Shown: positions 25,411-39,599, counted from the first letter of the stretch. The stretch is DNA of 64,000 bases from Marinilactibacillus psychrotolerans (GCF_900101525.1 NZ_FMZD01000003.1:1-64000), one strand, 5' to 3'. The notes: a model not told the origin generated them from the letters alone. Numbers and translations: made by a program.

Positions 25411-27480
25411 TTGGCTTATAAATACCTGGTCATTGTAGAGTCACCTGCCAAAGCAAAAACGATTGAAAAATATTTAGGTAGAAACTATAAAGTAGTCGCT
25501 AGTTTAGGACATATAAGAGACTTACCGAAAAGTAGAATGGGCATTGATTTTGAGAATAATTATGAGCCTGACTATATAACGATTAGAGGAAAAGGACCTG
25601 TAATAAAAGATTTAAAAAAATATGCAAAAAAAGCTGAAAAAGTTTATCTCGCAGCCGATCCGGATCGTGAAGGGGAAGCTATTGCGTGGCATTTAAGCTT
25701 TCTGTTAGGTCTACGAGAAGATGAAAAAAATCGTGTTGTATTTAATGAAATTACTAAAGAAGCAGTAAAAAACGCTCTCAAAAATCCACGCGATCTTGAC
25801 GAAAATCTAATTGATTCTCAACAAGCAAGACGTGTACTTGACCGAATCGTGGGCTATCAGATAAGTCCATTACTATGGAAAAAAGTCAAACGTGGATTAA
25901 GTGCAGGACGCGTTCAATCTGTTGCACTAAAAATTATTTGTGACCGTGAAGAAGAAATTAAGAACTTTAAACCGGAAGAATATTGGTCTATCGAAGGAAA
26001 CTTTATTAAAACACGTAAGAAGTTCAAGGCTAATTTCTACGGTGTAGATGGGAAAAAAACTTCTCTATCTAATAAGGAAGAAACTGATAAAATTTTAGAT
26101 AGAATCGATAAAGATGAAAAATGGACAATAAAAAAAGTTACGAAAAAAGAACGAAAAAGAAATCCACAGAATCCATTTACAACAAGTAGTTTGCAACAAG
26201 AAGCTGCTGGAAAACTGAATTTTAGGACTCGTAAAACAATGATGGTTGCTCAGCAACTATATGAAGGAATTTCCTTAGGGCGTGGTGGTACTGTAGGTCT
26301 AATCACATACATGCGTACCGACTCCACTCGTTTATCTGAAACTGCTAAAGCTGAAGCGACACAGCTTATTCTTGAGGATTATGGCGAAGAGTATTCTGCT
26401 TCTAAAGTTCGCAAAGTAAAGAATGCAGAAGGAGCACAAGATGCTCATGAGGCAATAAGAGCGACTAGCGCAATGAGAAGACCCAATGACATCAAACAAT
26501 ATCTGTCTAAAGATCAATATAAACTTTATAATCTTATCTGGTCAAGGTTTATAGCAAGTCTAATGAAACCGGCAGTTTATGATACGATGAGAGTAGATCT
26601 TGAGCAAAATAGTGTAATGTTTCGTGCCAATGGATCTAGTATTAAGTTTGATGGATACCAAGTTGTTTATAAAGATCAGTCAAAAGAAAAAGATAATATT
26701 TTGCCTGAAATGCAAGAACAAGATGAAGTAACATTAGATAAAATTGATCCAGAACAGCATTTTACCCAACCACCAGCTAGATATAGTGAAGCGAGTCTTA
26801 TCAAGACTTTAGAAGAAAATGGTGTAGGACGTCCGTCCACGTATGCCCCTACACTAGAAACTATTCAGAGAAGATATTACGTAGCCTTGAAAAATAAGCG
26901 TTTTGAACCAACTGAATTAGGCGGAATAGTGAACGAGATGATTAAAGAATTTTTCCCTAATATTGTTGATGTACACTTTACTGCTAAAATGGAAAAAGAC
27001 TTGGACTCTGTTGAAGAAGGAAAGATAGAATGGGTCAAAATTATTGATCAATTTTATAATCCTTTCAAAGAAGAAGTAGAAAAAGCAGAAAATGAAATCG
27101 AAGCAGTGGAAATAGAAGATGAACCAGCAGGATTTGATTGTGAAAAATGTGGTCATCCAATGGTTATTAAAATAGGCAGATATGGTAAGTTCTATGCTTG
27201 TTCTAACTTTCCCGATTGTCGTAATACTAAACCGATCGTTAAAAAATTGGAAATTACTTGTCCTTTATGTAAAAAAGGTGAAGTTGTAGAACGAAAATCT
27301 AAAAAAAATCGTATATTTTATGGTTGTGATCGTTATCCTGAGTGTGAATTCACATCATGGGATAAACCAATCGGTAGAAACTGTCCTAAATGTGATCATT
27401 TCTTAGTGGAAAAAATCACAAAAAAACAAAGCCAAGTAAAATGCTCGAATTGTGATTATGCAGAGGATATTCAAAAATAA
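25411..27480 (+). CDS. topA: DNA topoisomerase I
   Basis: Type IA topoisomerase that relaxes negative supercoils; 689 residues. TOPRIM domain at the N-terminus ([34 protein letters not shown]), the catalytic Tyr in [14 protein letters not shown], and [14 protein letters not shown]. The C-terminus has three Cys4 zinc ribbons (starting [16 protein letters not shown] and CPKCDHF), and the last reads [12 protein letters not shown]. The start is TTG after AAAGGGG. Order dprA-topA-xerC is conserved in Bacilli. Confidence 0.97.
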   Translation: MAYKYLVIVESPAKAKTIEKYLGRNYKVVASLGHIRDLPKSRMGIDFENNYEPDYITIRGKGPVIKDLKKYAKKAEKVYLAADPDREGEAIAWHLSFLLGLREDEKNRVVFNEITKEAVKNALKNPRDLDENLIDSQQARRVLDRIVGYQISPLLWKKVKRGLSAGRVQSVALKIICDREEEIKNFKPEEYWSIEGNFIKTRKKFKANFYGVDGKKTSLSNKEETDKILDRIDKDEKWTIKKVTKKERKRNPQNPFTTSSLQQEAAGKLNFRTRKTMMVAQQLYEGISLGRGGTVGLITYMRTDSTRLSETAKAEATQLILEDYGEEYSASKVRKVKNAEGAQDAHEAIRATSAMRRPNDIKQYLSKDQYKLYNLIWSRFIASLMKPAVYDTMRVDLEQNSVMFRANGSSIKFDGYQVVYKDQSKEKDNILPEMQEQDEVTLDKIDPEQHFTQPPARYSEASLIKTLEENGVGRPSTYAPTLETIQRRYYVALKNKRFEPTELGGIVNEMIKEFFPNIVDVHFTAKMEKDLDSVEEGKIEWVKIIDQFYNPFKEEVEKAENEIEAVEIEDEPAGFDCEKCGHPMVIKIGRYGKFYACSNFPDCRNTKPIVKKLEITCPLCKKGEVVERKSKKNRIFYGCDRYPECEFTSWDKPIGRNCPKCDHFLVEKITKKQSQVKCSNCDYAEDIQK

Positions 27481-27489
27481 AATATTATT

Positions 27490-27575
27490 AGAGACGTCTT
27501 ATAAACAGTATAGAGAATCTGAGTTTTTATTATTTTAATAAAAATTCAGATTCACTGTGAAAGCGTCTCTTTCGT
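27490..27575 (+). terminator. Long hairpin between topA and xerC
   Basis: AGAGACG (27490-27496) pairs with CGTCTCT (27564-27570) outside an inner stem (GAATCTGA / TTCAGATTC with A/T arms), followed by TTCG. It probably ends topA transcripts. Confidence 0.65.
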
Positions 27576-27646
27576 TTGTATTCCTTTATACGATTCTTAA
27601 TAGTATTATGGTAAACTATAGTAGCATGAACGTTGGAGGGGTAGAA

Positions 27647-28543
27647 ATGGAACAAAATTTAGTTCATCTATTCATGAATTATTTAATACATGAAAGACAT
27701 TATTCAGATTTAACAAAAAAAGCTTATTTAGAAGATATACAAGCTTTCTCCATGTTTTTGAAAGAGACAGGAAACGACGATTTCTTGTCTGTAACTTTAC
27801 CTGATGCTAGAATATATTTAGGTTTTTTAAATGATAAAGGTTATTCCAGAACGTCAATTTCTAGAAAAATTTCTAGCCTTAGAGCTTTTTATCAGTTTTT
27901 ATTGAATAATGAATTAGCTAATGACAACCCTTTCTCCTATTTAAATATGAAAAGGAAAGGGCTGCGACTGCCTACTTTTTTTTATGACCAAGAAATTAAG
28001 CAGTTATTCGAGGCTGCCTCAGGTACCACCTTGCTGGATTATCGAAATATGGCGCTCTTAGAGGTTCTGTATGGAACTGGTATCCGTGTGAGCGAATGTG
28101 TAGGATTGAGGGTAGAAGACATAGATTTTGAGATGGGCGTTATGTTAGTAACCGGAAAAGGGAATAAAGAACGATATGTTCCTTTTGGTCACTATGCTTC
28201 CATTGCATTACAAGAATATATGGAAAAAACTCGTACTGAACTTATGACTAGATATGCGAAAGAGCATACCTACGTATTTATTAATCACCATGGTGAACAG
28301 ATCACATCAGCAGGTGTTCAGTATACGTTGAACCAAATTATTAAAAAAAGTACGCTAACATCGAATATATCTCCGCATATGTTTAGGCATACATTCGCTA
28401 CTCATTTGTTGGATAATGGAGCAGATATGAGAACAGTTCAAGAATTACTTGGACATAAAAGTTTGTCATCAACTCAAATCTATGCTCATGTTACAAAAGA
28501 ACATCTACAATCTGATTATAAAAAATATCATCCTAGAGCTTGA
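27647..28543 (+). CDS. xerC: Tyrosine recombinase XerC
   Basis: Resolves chromosome dimers at dif together with XerD. The 298-residue protein has the N-terminal SAM-like domain and the catalytic residues Arg (YGTGIRVSE), Lys (TGKGNKERYVPFG), His-x-x-Arg (SPHMFRHTFATHLL), His (ELLGHKSLSSTQ) and Tyr (IYAHVT). The ATG at 27647 follows GGAGGGG. The dprA-topA-xerC-hslV order supports a housekeeping XerC, not a mobile integrase. Confidence 0.95.
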   Translation: MEQNLVHLFMNYLIHERHYSDLTKKAYLEDIQAFSMFLKETGNDDFLSVTLPDARIYLGFLNDKGYSRTSISRKISSLRAFYQFLLNNELANDNPFSYLNMKRKGLRLPTFFYDQEIKQLFEAASGTTLLDYRNMALLEVLYGTGIRVSECVGLRVEDIDFEMGVMLVTGKGNKERYVPFGHYASIALQEYMEKTRTELMTRYAKEHTYVFINHHGEQITSAGVQYTLNQIIKKSTLTSNISPHMFRHTFATHLLDNGADMRTVQELLGHKSLSSTQIYAHVTKEHLQSDYKKYHPRA

Positions 28544-28597
28544 TGGATAGTTTATATTATATTAATAAATAGTATCAAATACGTATGGAGGTACAAT

Positions 28598-29137
28598 ATG
28601 ACTGAATTTCACGCTACAACAATATTAGCAATACAACATAATGGTAAGTCAGCAATGGCAGGAGACGGACAAGTTACAATGGGCGAACAGGTCGTAATGA
28701 AAGGAACAGCGCGTAAAGTAAGAAAAATATACAATGGAGAAGTCTTAGTAGGATTTGCCGGAAGCGTTGCTGACGCTTTTACATTAGAGGAAAAATTCGA
28801 AGGATATTTGAATCAATATAACGGAAACCTTATGCGGGCAGCAGTAGAATTAGCTCAAGAATGGCGTACTGATAAAATGATGAAAAATCTTGAAGCTTTA
28901 TTGATTGTTATGAATAAAGAAGAAATGTTACTAATCTCTGGAAATGGTGAAGTTATCCAACCAGACGATGGCATTCTTGGAATAGGATCAGGCGGGAACT
29001 TTGCCCTTTCAGCTGCTAGAGCTTTGAAACAATTTGGCGGGCCATTATCGGCAAAAGAAATCGCAGAAAATAGTTTATCAATAGCTGCAGACATCTGCGT
29101 TTATACAAACCACAATATCATTTCAGAAGAATTGTAA
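28598..29137 (+). CDS. hslV: ATP-dependent protease subunit HslV (ClpQ)
   Basis: Proteolytic subunit of the HslUV chaperone-protease; 179 residues. It shows [24 protein letters not shown] and [12 protein letters not shown]. As in Bacillus ClpQ there is an N-terminal extension before the usual TT pair; the residue after Met is Thr, where Bacillus ClpQ has its N-terminal Ser nucleophile. GGAGG precedes the ATG. hslU follows 10 nt later. Confidence 0.96.
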   Translation: MTEFHATTILAIQHNGKSAMAGDGQVTMGEQVVMKGTARKVRKIYNGEVLVGFAGSVADAFTLEEKFEGYLNQYNGNLMRAAVELAQEWRTDKMMKNLEALLIVMNKEEMLLISGNGEVIQPDDGILGIGSGGNFALSAARALKQFGGPLSAKEIAENSLSIAADICVYTNHNIISEEL

Positions 29138-29147
29138 GGAGACTATG

Positions 29148-30569
29148 ATGAGCACAAAAACAGACTTAAAACCCAGAGAAATTGTAGAAAAACTTGATAA
29201 ATATATCGTAGGTCAAACAGAAGCAAAAAAATCTGTTGCCATAGCCTTGAGAAATCGATATCGTCGCTTGAAACTGGATAGTGACATGCAAAAAGAAATT
29301 ACCCCTAAAAATATTTTGATGATCGGTGCTACAGGTATTGGTAAAACAGAAATTGCCAGACGTTTAGCAGATATTGTTGATGCACCTTTCATAAAGGTTG
29401 AAGCAACTAAATTTACAGAAGTCGGCTATATTGGTCGTGATGTGGAATCAATGGTTAGAGATCTGACAGAAGCATCGGTACAAATTGTTCGTGAAGAACA
29501 GCGCAAGAATGTTCGAGGAAGAGCAGAGAATAAAGCAATCGAAAGAATTGCAAAGGTATTAGCTCCTGGTATAAAAAAAGAGAAAAAACAACAGGATCAA
29601 AACCCATTAGCAGGTATGTTTAAAGGGATGGGAATTGATCCGAATCAATTATATGCTGAACCTGTTGAAGAAGACGAAACAGTTACAGCAGAAATCTCAT
29701 CTAAAAGAGAAGAGTTAATAAATCAAATTCGAAAAGGTATATTAGATTCTAGAGAAGTAGAAATCAAAGTTGAAGAGAAAAAGCAATCTGTAAGCCCGAT
29801 GAACGCTCCATTAGAACAAATGGGGATTGATCTTTCGGAGACATTCGGTCAATTTAAACCTTCAAAAAAAACCAAACGTAAAGTAACAGTTAAAGAAGCA
29901 ATTGAAATTTTTATGGAAGAAGAAGCAGATAAATTGATTAACCAAGAAGATATTCATGCTGAAGCTGTTCATCTCACAGAAAACGCTGGTATCATTTTTA
30001 TTGATGAAATTGATAAGATTACTTCAAAAGGTCAAAACAATAGTGGACAAGTATCAAGAGAAGGGGTACAAAGAGATATCTTACCGATTGTAGAAGGGTC
30101 TAGTGTGAAAACAAAGTATGGTACAGTAAATACTGATCATATTTTGTTCATTGGATCTGGAGCATTCCATGTTTCCAAGCCAAGTGATTTGATTCCAGAA
30201 CTACAAGGACGTTTCCCGATTCGTGTTGAATTGAAGGATTTAACAAAAGAAGATTTTGTTAAAATCTTAACTGAGCCAAAAAATGCACTGGTAAAACAAT
30301 ATCAAGCTTTGTTAAGCACAGAGAATATTAATGTGATTTTCACAATGGAAGCTGTTGAAAGAATTGCAGAAATTGCGTTTGAAGTAAACGAATCAACTGA
30401 TAATATAGGCGCAAGACGGTTGCATACTATTCTTGAAAGGCTACTTGAAGAGTTGCTTTTTGAAGCTCCAGATATGCAAATGGGAGAAGTTAAGATCACT
30501 CAAAAATATGTAGATGATAAAATAGGTCATATTGTTGAAAATAAAGATCTTAGTCGTTATATTCTTTAA
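29148..30569 (+). CDS. hslU: HslU ATPase (ClpY)
   Basis: AAA+ unfoldase that feeds substrates to HslV; 473 residues. Walker A is IGATGIGKTE, Walker B is IIFIDEID, with the GYIGRDVE pore motif and an I domain of about 130 residues between. The C-terminal sensor 2 segment is NIGARRLHTILERLLEEL. Two adjacent ATGs exist; the second (29148) has better spacing from AAGGAG. Confidence 0.97.
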   Translation: MSTKTDLKPREIVEKLDKYIVGQTEAKKSVAIALRNRYRRLKLDSDMQKEITPKNILMIGATGIGKTEIARRLADIVDAPFIKVEATKFTEVGYIGRDVESMVRDLTEASVQIVREEQRKNVRGRAENKAIERIAKVLAPGIKKEKKQQDQNPLAGMFKGMGIDPNQLYAEPVEEDETVTAEISSKREELINQIRKGILDSREVEIKVEEKKQSVSPMNAPLEQMGIDLSETFGQFKPSKKTKRKVTVKEAIEIFMEEEADKLINQEDIHAEAVHLTENAGIIFIDEIDKITSKGQNNSGQVSREGVQRDILPIVEGSSVKTKYGTVNTDHILFIGSGAFHVSKPSDLIPELQGRFPIRVELKDLTKEDFVKILTEPKNALVKQYQALLSTENINVIFTMEAVERIAEIAFEVNESTDNIGARRLHTILERLLEELLFEAPDMQMGEVKITQKYVDDKIGHIVENKDLSRYIL

Positions 30570-30628
30570 ATTGTAGTCTGAATCCAGATAGATGATCTAG
30601 TTTCGTAAGGAAAGGAACACTACATTAA

Positions 30629-31453
30629 ATGAGTAATCAACTCTTTTTAGACAAAATAAAAGAATTAAACAAACAGGCTAACATAAAAGATTGGGCAAAA
30701 TACATTCTTTCAAATGATTCAAAAGAAATTGATTTTCCATTAAAAAGTATTTCTTTTGCCTTAGGTAAACTGTTAGATGCAAATATATATGTGATTAATG
30801 CTGAAGGAATCCTTTTAGGATATTATGAGCGACATCGGGTAAATACTCAACGGGTTAGGAATTTGATTGAAAATAAATCATTTCCTTATAACTATATTCA
30901 CAGACTAGTTAATGTTCAAGAGACCATTAAAGACATCAAAATCGATGACAATTTAACAATATTTCCAGTGGAGAAAAGAGCGAATTACCCTGAAGCTTTA
31001 ACTACCATAGTACCGATAAAGCTTTCAGATGATAGGTTAGGTACGTTGTTGGTAGGGAGAATTCAAGAAAAAATCAGTGAGGTAGATCATTTGGTTATTG
31101 AACATGCTGCTTCAATGATTGCGATAGAAATTGCTTTAGAATACGGTAAAATTGAAGTAGAGATTGATAAACAGGTTTCCGGAGCTAAATTGGCAATGTC
31201 TACACTTTCCATTACCGAAGTTAAAGCTTTGCAAGGGGTCTTTAATCATATGGGTGAAGGGACTATGGAGATGATACTTACTACTTCAGAAATTGCGGAT
31301 AAAATTGGAGTAACTAGATCTATAGTAGTTAATGGCTTACGAAAATTAGTCTCTGCCTCTGTTATCGAGCAACGATCTATGGGAATGAGAGGAACTTATA
31401 TAAAAGTTTTGAATCCATTATTTACTAAAGTACTTTTTGGAAATCTCGACTAA
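30629..31453 (+). CDS. codY: Global transcriptional regulator CodY
   Basis: Branched-chain-amino-acid (and often GTP) responsive regulator; 274 residues. N-terminal GAF domain (about 1-155) with GYYERHRVNTQRV, a linker helix, and a C-terminal winged helix with the diagnostic TRSIVVNGLRKLVSASVIEQR and MGMRGTYIKVLN. It follows hslVU as in many Bacilli. No CodY-box consensus close to the codY start was evident. Confidence 0.97.
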   Translation: MSNQLFLDKIKELNKQANIKDWAKYILSNDSKEIDFPLKSISFALGKLLDANIYVINAEGILLGYYERHRVNTQRVRNLIENKSFPYNYIHRLVNVQETIKDIKIDDNLTIFPVEKRANYPEALTTIVPIKLSDDRLGTLLVGRIQEKISEVDHLVIEHAASMIAIEIALEYGKIEVEIDKQVSGAKLAMSTLSITEVKALQGVFNHMGEGTMEMILTTSEIADKIGVTRSIVVNGLRKLVSASVIEQRSMGMRGTYIKVLNPLFTKVLFGNLD

Positions 31454-31455
31454 TA

Positions 31456-31498
31456 AGAAAGCCTTCCTCTATTTATAATGATAGAGGAAGGCTTTCTG
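31456..31498. terminator. Bidirectional terminator between codY and plsY
   Basis: AGAAAGCCTTCCTCTAT pairs with ATAGAGGAAGGCTTTCT around an 8-nt loop. Confidence 0.92.
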
Positions 31499-31517
31499 TA
31501 TGATAGTTGAGATAAAT

Positions 31518-32123
31518 TTACTTATTTTTTTTAAAACCAAATGGTACTTTGTTTTCTGTTCCATTTTTGATTCGTCCAATATTTGACTTGTGTCTGACAA
31601 TCACTATAATCATTGCGACCCATACAATTAGTGCAAATAAAGGATCTCCTAAGAAAAGAGAAGCAATTGCTCCAATGATGACTGCTATAATACTAGCTAA
31701 ACTAACCATACTAGAAGTATATAGTACTGCTCCCCAGAGGACAGCTAGACAAAGTAGAAATATTGGTTGAGCACCTAAAGCGATACCAGCACTGGTAGCA
31801 ACTGCTTTGCCACCCTTAAATTTAGCAAAAATAGGATACACATGACCAATGACTGCGAAAAGACCTACTACCATAGGATGAACATCAGATCCTAGCCACA
31901 TGGGTAATAGAGCAGCTAAAGTCCCTTTTAAAATATCTAATACTAGAACAATAATTCCTGCCTTTTTACCGAGCACCCTAAATGTATTTGTTGTCCCTGA
32001 ATTACCGCTACCATGTTCACGTACATCTGTTTTATAAAATAGTTTACCGATCCAGACTCCTGAAGGTATAGATCCTAATAAATATGCCAAGAGAAACATG
32101 ATCGCTTCTAACAAAGGCTTCAC
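31518..32123 (-). CDS. plsY: Glycerol-3-phosphate acyltransferase PlsY
   Basis: Transfers acyl from acyl-phosphate to glycerol-3-phosphate, the first step of phospholipid synthesis. The 201-residue protein has five or more membrane segments and motifs YLLGSIPSGVWIGK, HGSGNSGTTNTFRVLGKKAG and KFKGGKAVATSAGI. It is convergent with codY and divergent from parE. Confidence 0.96.
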   Translation of the reverse strand: MKPLLEAIMFLLAYLLGSIPSGVWIGKLFYKTDVREHGSGNSGTTNTFRVLGKKAGIIVLVLDILKGTLAALLPMWLGSDVHPMVVGLFAVIGHVYPIFAKFKGGKAVATSAGIALGAQPIFLLCLAVLWGAVLYTSSMVSLASIIAVIIGAIASLFLGDPLFALIVWVAMIIVIVRHKSNIGRIKNGTENKVPFGFKKNK

Positions 32124-32453
32124 TCCTTACAAACAATTTCTATCTTTTAATATAATACCACGTATAGGTATAAAGAAAAATAATTATTGATAATCAATTA
32201 GATTATTGATTATTCTAGTGAAAAAATATAAAGTAAAAGAATTGGAGAATGTGGAGTAGGGATCATAATTGTACAAAAACAGCGAATATGTTTGTATCAG
32301 GTACATACGTTCTTCACATAAATCGTTACTTTATGGTAAGATAACTATGCTTGCTTAAATTCAATAAGCAAATATATATAGATTCTAACATGAATATAAA
32401 GATTGTTTTCTTCAAATTATATTTGGAGAATAAAGTATAAGGAGTGGCTATAA
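32124..32453 (+). other. AT-rich gap between plsY and parE
   Basis: No gene is seen. It holds the two divergent 5' regions and an inverted repeat (TTGATAATCAA and nearby TTGATTATT, about 32188-32214). No consensus promoter or riboswitch stands out. Confidence 0.4.
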
Positions 32454-34427
<1,974 letters not shown>

Positions 34428-34446
34428 GAAAGGTTTGAACAACTGA

Positions 34447-36912
34447 ATGTCAGAAAAAAGAGTAGAAGTCCAAGAATTGACATTAGAAGAAGTAATGGGT
34501 GATCGTTTTGGACGATATAGTAAATATATCATCCAAGAAAGAGCATTGCCGGATATTAGAGATGGACTTAAACCTGTTCAGCGACGTATTTTATATGCAA
34601 TGTTTTCAGAAGGAAATACTCAAGATAAAGGTTTTAGAAAATCTGCTAAAACAGTTGGTAATGTAATTGGTAATTTTCATCCTCATGGAGATAGCAGTGT
34701 TTATGATGCTATGGTTCGTTTAAGTCAGTCTTGGAAAATGAGAGAACCATTGATCGACATGCATGGTAACAACGGGAGCATGGACGGAGATCCTCCAGCC
34801 GCTATGCGTTATACTGAAGCGCGTCTTTCAAAAATAGCAGCAGAGTTACTTGCAGATATTGATAAAGAAACAGTTGAATTTGTGCTGAATTTTGATGACA
34901 CAACACATGAACCTACCGTTTTACCGGCACGTTACCCTAACTTATTGGTTAATGGAGCAACTGGTATTTCTGCTGGTTATGCTACAGATATTCCTCCCCA
35001 TAATATTGGAGAAGTTATTGATGCATCAGTTCATTTAATCTCGCATCCTAAAGCAACAACTCAAGAATTGATGCAGTTTGTTAAAGGGCCTGATTTTCCA
35101 ACGGGTGGAATTATACAAGGAATAGCGGGATTAACAGCTGCATACGAAACTGGAAAAGGAAAAATTGTCGTACGTTCTAAGACTGAAATTGAAGAAGTTC
35201 GTGGTGGGAAGCAGCAAATTGTTATAACGGAAATTCCATATGAAGTCAATAAAGCCAACCTCGTAAGGAAAATGGATGAGATTCGAATTAATCGAAAGAT
35301 TGAAGGAATAGCAGAGGTTAGAGATGAATCTGATCGTACGGGTTTAAGAATTGTTATAGAATTAAAAAAAGAAACAAATGCTGAAGGAATTCTTACCTAT
35401 TTCCTGAAAAATACAGACCTGCAAGTATCTTATAACTTAAATATGGTAGCAATTGATGATAAACGACCTCAGCAAGTGGGGTTGAAACAAATTATTGAGG
35501 CATATATTGGCCATAAACGGCAAGTAATTTTAAAACGTACAGAATTTTTATTGCGTAAAGATCAGAAGAGAGAACATATAGTTGCAGGTCTAATTAAAGC
35601 AATCTCAATATTAGATGAGGTAATTAGAGTAATCAGAAACAGTCAAAATAAAGCTGACGCTAAAAATAACCTGATTACAAAATATGAATTTACTGAAGCT
35701 CAGGCAGAAGCAATTGTCAGTTTACAACTTTATCGATTAACAAATACGGATATTACTCAATTGCGAAAAGAAGAAGCCGAGTTGCAAACTCGAATTAAGC
35801 AATACCAAGAAATATTGGATAGTTCTACAAAACTTAATAACGTAATGAAAAAGGAATTGAAAGAAACTAGAAAAACTTATGCTACAGACCGGTTGACCAC
35901 TATTCAAGATGAGATTGAAGAACTTACCGTTGATACAGAAGTTCTGATTGCTGAAGAAGAGGTGGTTGTGTCTGTAACAAAAGAAGGTTACCTGAAACGT
36001 ACAAGCTTACGATCTTATGGTGCTTCAAAACCAGAAGAAATTGGTCTGCGTGAGGGCGACTATCCTGTCTTTTCCGAACAAATGACCACTTTGCAGCAGA
36101 TTGTTATATTTACTACGAAAGGAAATGTGATTAATCGTCCCGTCCATGAACTTCCAGAGATACGTTGGAAGGATTTAGGACATCATATTTCTCAATCAAT
36201 TGCTTTAGCTCAAGATGAAAAAGTCTTAGCGGTCTTTAAAATCAGTGCGTTTAGTTCACAACATCGATTTGTTTTAATAACTAAAAACGGGTTTATTAAA
36301 CAAACATTGGCGACCGAGTACGAACCGAAAAGAACTTATCGTTCAAGAGCTGCTAATGGAATAAAATTAAAATCAGATGATGATCGTTTGATTGCAGTAT
36401 ATTTTCTTGAGAGCGAAAATGCTAGAGATGTGTTCTTAGTAAGTAATATGGGATTCGGCTTGAAATATCCCCTAGATGAAGTTTCAGTTGTCGGAGCGAA
36501 TGCTGTTGGTGTAAAATCAATAGATCTAAAAAAAGGAGATTATGTTATTTCTGGTATAGTATTTGAACAAGACCAGAAACAGTATAATGCGTTACTCGTT
36601 ACGCAGCGAGGATCAGTCAAAAAAATGAATTTAATTGAGTTTGATACAATTTCTAGAGCAAAACGAGGATTACATGTACTCAAAGAATTGAAAAAGAATC
36701 CTCATAGAGTAAACTTATTGATTGATGCAAAAAATAATAAAGAAAGCATTACCATCATCACGGATAAACAAAAAGAATTTACGATTCTTCCTAAAGATTA
36801 CAAAGTAAGTGATCGTTACAATAATGGTTCATTCTTATTAGATGAAACATCTGATGGAGTACCAGTAGACTTTCGTTATGATCAAGTCGTGATCAATGAA
36901 TCTGAGAATTGA
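34447..36912 (+). CDS. parC: DNA topoisomerase IV subunit A
   Basis: Breakage-reunion subunit of topoisomerase IV; 821 residues. The winged-helix domain shows [16 protein letters not shown] and [19 protein letters not shown]; the catalytic Tyr is in [10 protein letters not shown]. The quinolone-resistance positions equivalent to Ser79 and Asp83 of pneumococcal ParC are Ser and Asp, so no resistance change is visible there. The C-terminal beta-pinwheel follows from about residue 500. AAAGG precedes the ATG. Confidence 0.97.
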   Translation: MSEKRVEVQELTLEEVMGDRFGRYSKYIIQERALPDIRDGLKPVQRRILYAMFSEGNTQDKGFRKSAKTVGNVIGNFHPHGDSSVYDAMVRLSQSWKMREPLIDMHGNNGSMDGDPPAAMRYTEARLSKIAAELLADIDKETVEFVLNFDDTTHEPTVLPARYPNLLVNGATGISAGYATDIPPHNIGEVIDASVHLISHPKATTQELMQFVKGPDFPTGGIIQGIAGLTAAYETGKGKIVVRSKTEIEEVRGGKQQIVITEIPYEVNKANLVRKMDEIRINRKIEGIAEVRDESDRTGLRIVIELKKETNAEGILTYFLKNTDLQVSYNLNMVAIDDKRPQQVGLKQIIEAYIGHKRQVILKRTEFLLRKDQKREHIVAGLIKAISILDEVIRVIRNSQNKADAKNNLITKYEFTEAQAEAIVSLQLYRLTNTDITQLRKEEAELQTRIKQYQEILDSSTKLNNVMKKELKETRKTYATDRLTTIQDEIEELTVDTEVLIAEEEVVVSVTKEGYLKRTSLRSYGASKPEEIGLREGDYPVFSEQMTTLQQIVIFTTKGNVINRPVHELPEIRWKDLGHHISQSIALAQDEKVLAVFKISAFSSQHRFVLITKNGFIKQTLATEYEPKRTYRSRAANGIKLKSDDDRLIAVYFLESENARDVFLVSNMGFGLKYPLDEVSVVGANAVGVKSIDLKKGDYVISGIVFEQDQKQYNALLVTQRGSVKKMNLIEFDTISRAKRGLHVLKELKKNPHRVNLLIDAKNNKESITIITDKQKEFTILPKDYKVSDRYNNGSFLLDETSDGVPVDFRYDQVVINESEN

Positions 36913-36923
36913 AAAGTTGAATA

Positions 36924-36962
36924 AAAAAAGGATGTCCGCTGTTTAAGGCGGACATCCTTTTT
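36924..36962. terminator. Bidirectional terminator between parC and adhE
   Basis: AAAAAAGGATGTCCGC pairs with GCGGACATCCTTTTT around an 8-nt loop, with A/T runs on both sides. Confidence 0.93.
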
Positions 36963-36983
36963 ATTGTTTAATTCTTAAATTAT

Positions 36984-39599
36984 TTATTTACCAATGAAAG
37001 CTTGTCTGTAAACTTCAGCAAGTTCTGTAACTAATGGCAATTTAGGATTTGCAGTTGTACATTGATCTTCAAAAGCTCTTTCAGCTAATGCATCAACTTC
37101 TGCTTCGAAAGTATTTTTATCAACACCATTTTCTCTGATACTCATTGGAATATTCAATTCTTTAGCAAGTTTGTAAATAGCGTTTACTAAACTTTGAACG
37201 CCTTCTTCAGTTGTGCTGGCAGGAAGACCCAAAGTTCTTGCAATATCAGCATAACGTAAATCAGCAATAAAGTGTTCATATTTAGGGAATGAAACAAATT
37301 TTGTCGGTTTTTTAGCATTGTAGCGAATAACATGTGGTAATAATATAGCATTAGCTCTACCGTGAGCTATATGGAATTGAGCACCTAGCTTGTGAGCTAA
37401 ACTATGATTAATTCCTAAGAATGCATTTGCAAAGGCCATACCCGCCATAGTAGAGGCATTATGCACTTTTTCTCTTGCTAGTTCATCGTCACCATTACGG
37501 TAAGCTTTAGGAAGAAACTCGAATATTAGTTGAATTGCTTTAATAGCAAGGCCATCAGTATAATCATTTGCCATGTTGGAGACATAAGCTTCGATTGCAT
37601 GAGTCAAAACATCCATTCCCGTATCAGCGGTAACAGTTTTTGGTACACTCATTACAAATTGAGGATCAATAATCGCTACGTCTGGAGTCAATTCATAATC
37701 TGCTAATGGATATTTGATGTTATTTTCATTATCAGTAATAACTGCGAATGAGGTTACTTCTGATCCAGTACCTGATGTAGTAGGGATCGCTACAAATTTA
37801 GCTTTTTGTCCGAGAGTTGGGTATTTATAAACACGTTTTCTGATGTCCATGAATTTTTGTTTTAGACCGTTAAAATCTACATCAGGATGTTCATGGAATA
37901 ACCACATACCTTTGGCAGCATCCATTGGAGAACCACCACCTAAAGCAATAATAACGTCTGGCTGGAAGTCATTCATTGCTTTTGCACCTCTAAGAACAGT
38001 TTCTTTAGAAGGGTCTGGTTCTACATCTGAAAATACTTCACAGTGAACGTAATCAGGACGGTTTCTTAGATAATAAAGAACTTTATCTACATAACCTAAT
38101 TTAACCATCATAGGATCTGTAACAATGAAAGCTTTTTTAATATCAGGCATTTTTGCTAAATATTGAACTGAATTTTTTTCAAAGTAAATTTTAGGTGGTA
38201 ATTTAAACCATTGCATATTATTTTTACGATTTGCACGAGTTTTTACGTTAATCAAATGCATTGTTCCTACGTTTGAAGATACTGAGTTTCCACCATAAGA
38301 ACCGCAGCCCAGTGTTAATGAAGGGAGGTAAGCATTATAAATGTCCCCAATTGCCCCTTGTGAAGAAGGTGCATTCACAATTAAACGTCCAGCTTTCATG
38401 CGACGATCAAATGCATCAATTACAGTTTCATCTGTTGAGTGGATGACAGCAGAATGTCCTAGTCCGCCATAAGCAAGCATTTCTTCAGCACGCTTGATTC
38501 CTTCTTCGCTACTATTAACTTTATAGGCTGCAAGAACTGGACTTAGTTTTTCTCTTGAAAGTGGATAATCTTTACCTACGCCTTCAAGTTCAGCGATCAA
38601 AATTTTCGTTTCTTTTGGAACGGAAACACCTGCAAGTTTAGCAATTTCGTAAGCTGGCTTACCAACAATATCAGCATTTAAATTGCCTTCAGGAGAAACC
38701 ATAAAGTTTTCAACTTTTTCTCTTTCAGCTGTAGATAAGAAGTGACAATCATATTTAGTTAATAGGTCTTTTACTTCAGTATAAATTTCTTTATCAATTA
38801 TGACGGCTTGTTCTGATGCGCAGATCATCCCATTGTCAAAAGTCTTAGATAAAATCAAGTCATTAACTGAACGTTTAACATTTGCAGTTTTTTCAATATA
38901 GCAAGGAACGTTCCCTGCACCTACACCAAGAGCTGGTTTACCTGAACTATATGCTGATTTTACCATGCCTGGACCTCCGGTTGCTAAAATGGTTGCTACT
39001 CCGCTGTGTTTCATTAAAGCTTGAGTTGCTTCCACAGAAGGTGCTTCAATCCATTGGATACAATTTTTTGGAGCGCCAGCTTTTACTGCTGCGTCGTAAA
39101 CTGTTTTAGCTGCTGCCACACTAGATTTTTGAGCAGAAGGGTGGAAAGCAAAGATAATTGGATTTCCTGTTTTAATTGAAATCATTGATTTGAACATGGT
39201 TGTTGAAGTTGGGTTGGTAACAGGAGTAACGCCTGCGATAACCCCAATAGGTTCTGCTATTGAGACAGTTCCTTCATGTTTGTTTTCCGCAATTACTCCA
39301 ATTGTACGATCACTCTTGATACTATGATAGATATATTCGGTAGCAAAAAGATTTTTGATAATTTTATCTTCATATACACCACGTTTAGTTTCTTCAACAG
39401 CCATTTTAGCTAATGGCATGTGTTGATCTAATCCACCTAAAGCCATTTGTTTAACAATTTCATCAATTTGTTTTTGATCTAATGAAGCTAATTCCTTCAA
39501 GGCTGTTTGTGCGTTACCGACTAAGCGATCAATCATGCTTTCGATTGAATTTTCAACTTTGACTTCTTCTTTTTTCTTAACTGATGTTAATTGAACCAT
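36984..39599 (-). CDS. adhE: Bifunctional acetaldehyde-CoA/alcohol dehydrogenase AdhE
   Basis: Reduces acetyl-CoA to acetaldehyde and then to ethanol, recycling two NADH; 871 residues, the usual length. The N-terminal aldehyde dehydrogenase half (about 15-440) contains the catalytic Cys in [13 protein letters not shown] and GVGAGNVP. The C-terminal iron-dependent alcohol dehydrogenase half has [10 protein letters not shown], the [11 protein letters not shown] loop and metal-binding histidines in [29 protein letters not shown] site precedes the ATG. It is divergent from pflB across a 319-bp control region; both make NADH balance under anaerobic growth. Confidence 0.98.
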   Translation of the reverse strand: MVQLTSVKKKEEVKVENSIESMIDRLVGNAQTALKELASLDQKQIDEIVKQMALGGLDQHMPLAKMAVEETKRGVYEDKIIKNLFATEYIYHSIKSDRTIGVIAENKHEGTVSIAEPIGVIAGVTPVTNPTSTTMFKSMISIKTGNPIIFAFHPSAQKSSVAAAKTVYDAAVKAGAPKNCIQWIEAPSVEATQALMKHSGVATILATGGPGMVKSAYSSGKPALGVGAGNVPCYIEKTANVKRSVNDLILSKTFDNGMICASEQAVIIDKEIYTEVKDLLTKYDCHFLSTAEREKVENFMVSPEGNLNADIVGKPAYEIAKLAGVSVPKETKILIAELEGVGKDYPLSREKLSPVLAAYKVNSSEEGIKRAEEMLAYGGLGHSAVIHSTDETVIDAFDRRMKAGRLIVNAPSSQGAIGDIYNAYLPSLTLGCGSYGGNSVSSNVGTMHLINVKTRANRKNNMQWFKLPPKIYFEKNSVQYLAKMPDIKKAFIVTDPMMVKLGYVDKVLYYLRNRPDYVHCEVFSDVEPDPSKETVLRGAKAMNDFQPDVIIALGGGSPMDAAKGMWLFHEHPDVDFNGLKQKFMDIRKRVYKYPTLGQKAKFVAIPTTSGTGSEVTSFAVITDNENNIKYPLADYELTPDVAIIDPQFVMSVPKTVTADTGMDVLTHAIEAYVSNMANDYTDGLAIKAIQLIFEFLPKAYRNGDDELAREKVHNASTMAGMAFANAFLGINHSLAHKLGAQFHIAHGRANAILLPHVIRYNAKKPTKFVSFPKYEHFIADLRYADIARTLGLPASTTEEGVQSLVNAIYKLAKELNIPMSIRENGVDKNTFEAEVDALAERAFEDQCTTANPKLPLVTELAEVYRQAFIGK

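Noticed and set aside
27647-28543. Phage-type integrase
   Set aside because: Motifs and the dprA-topA-xerC-hslV order identify the housekeeping XerC.
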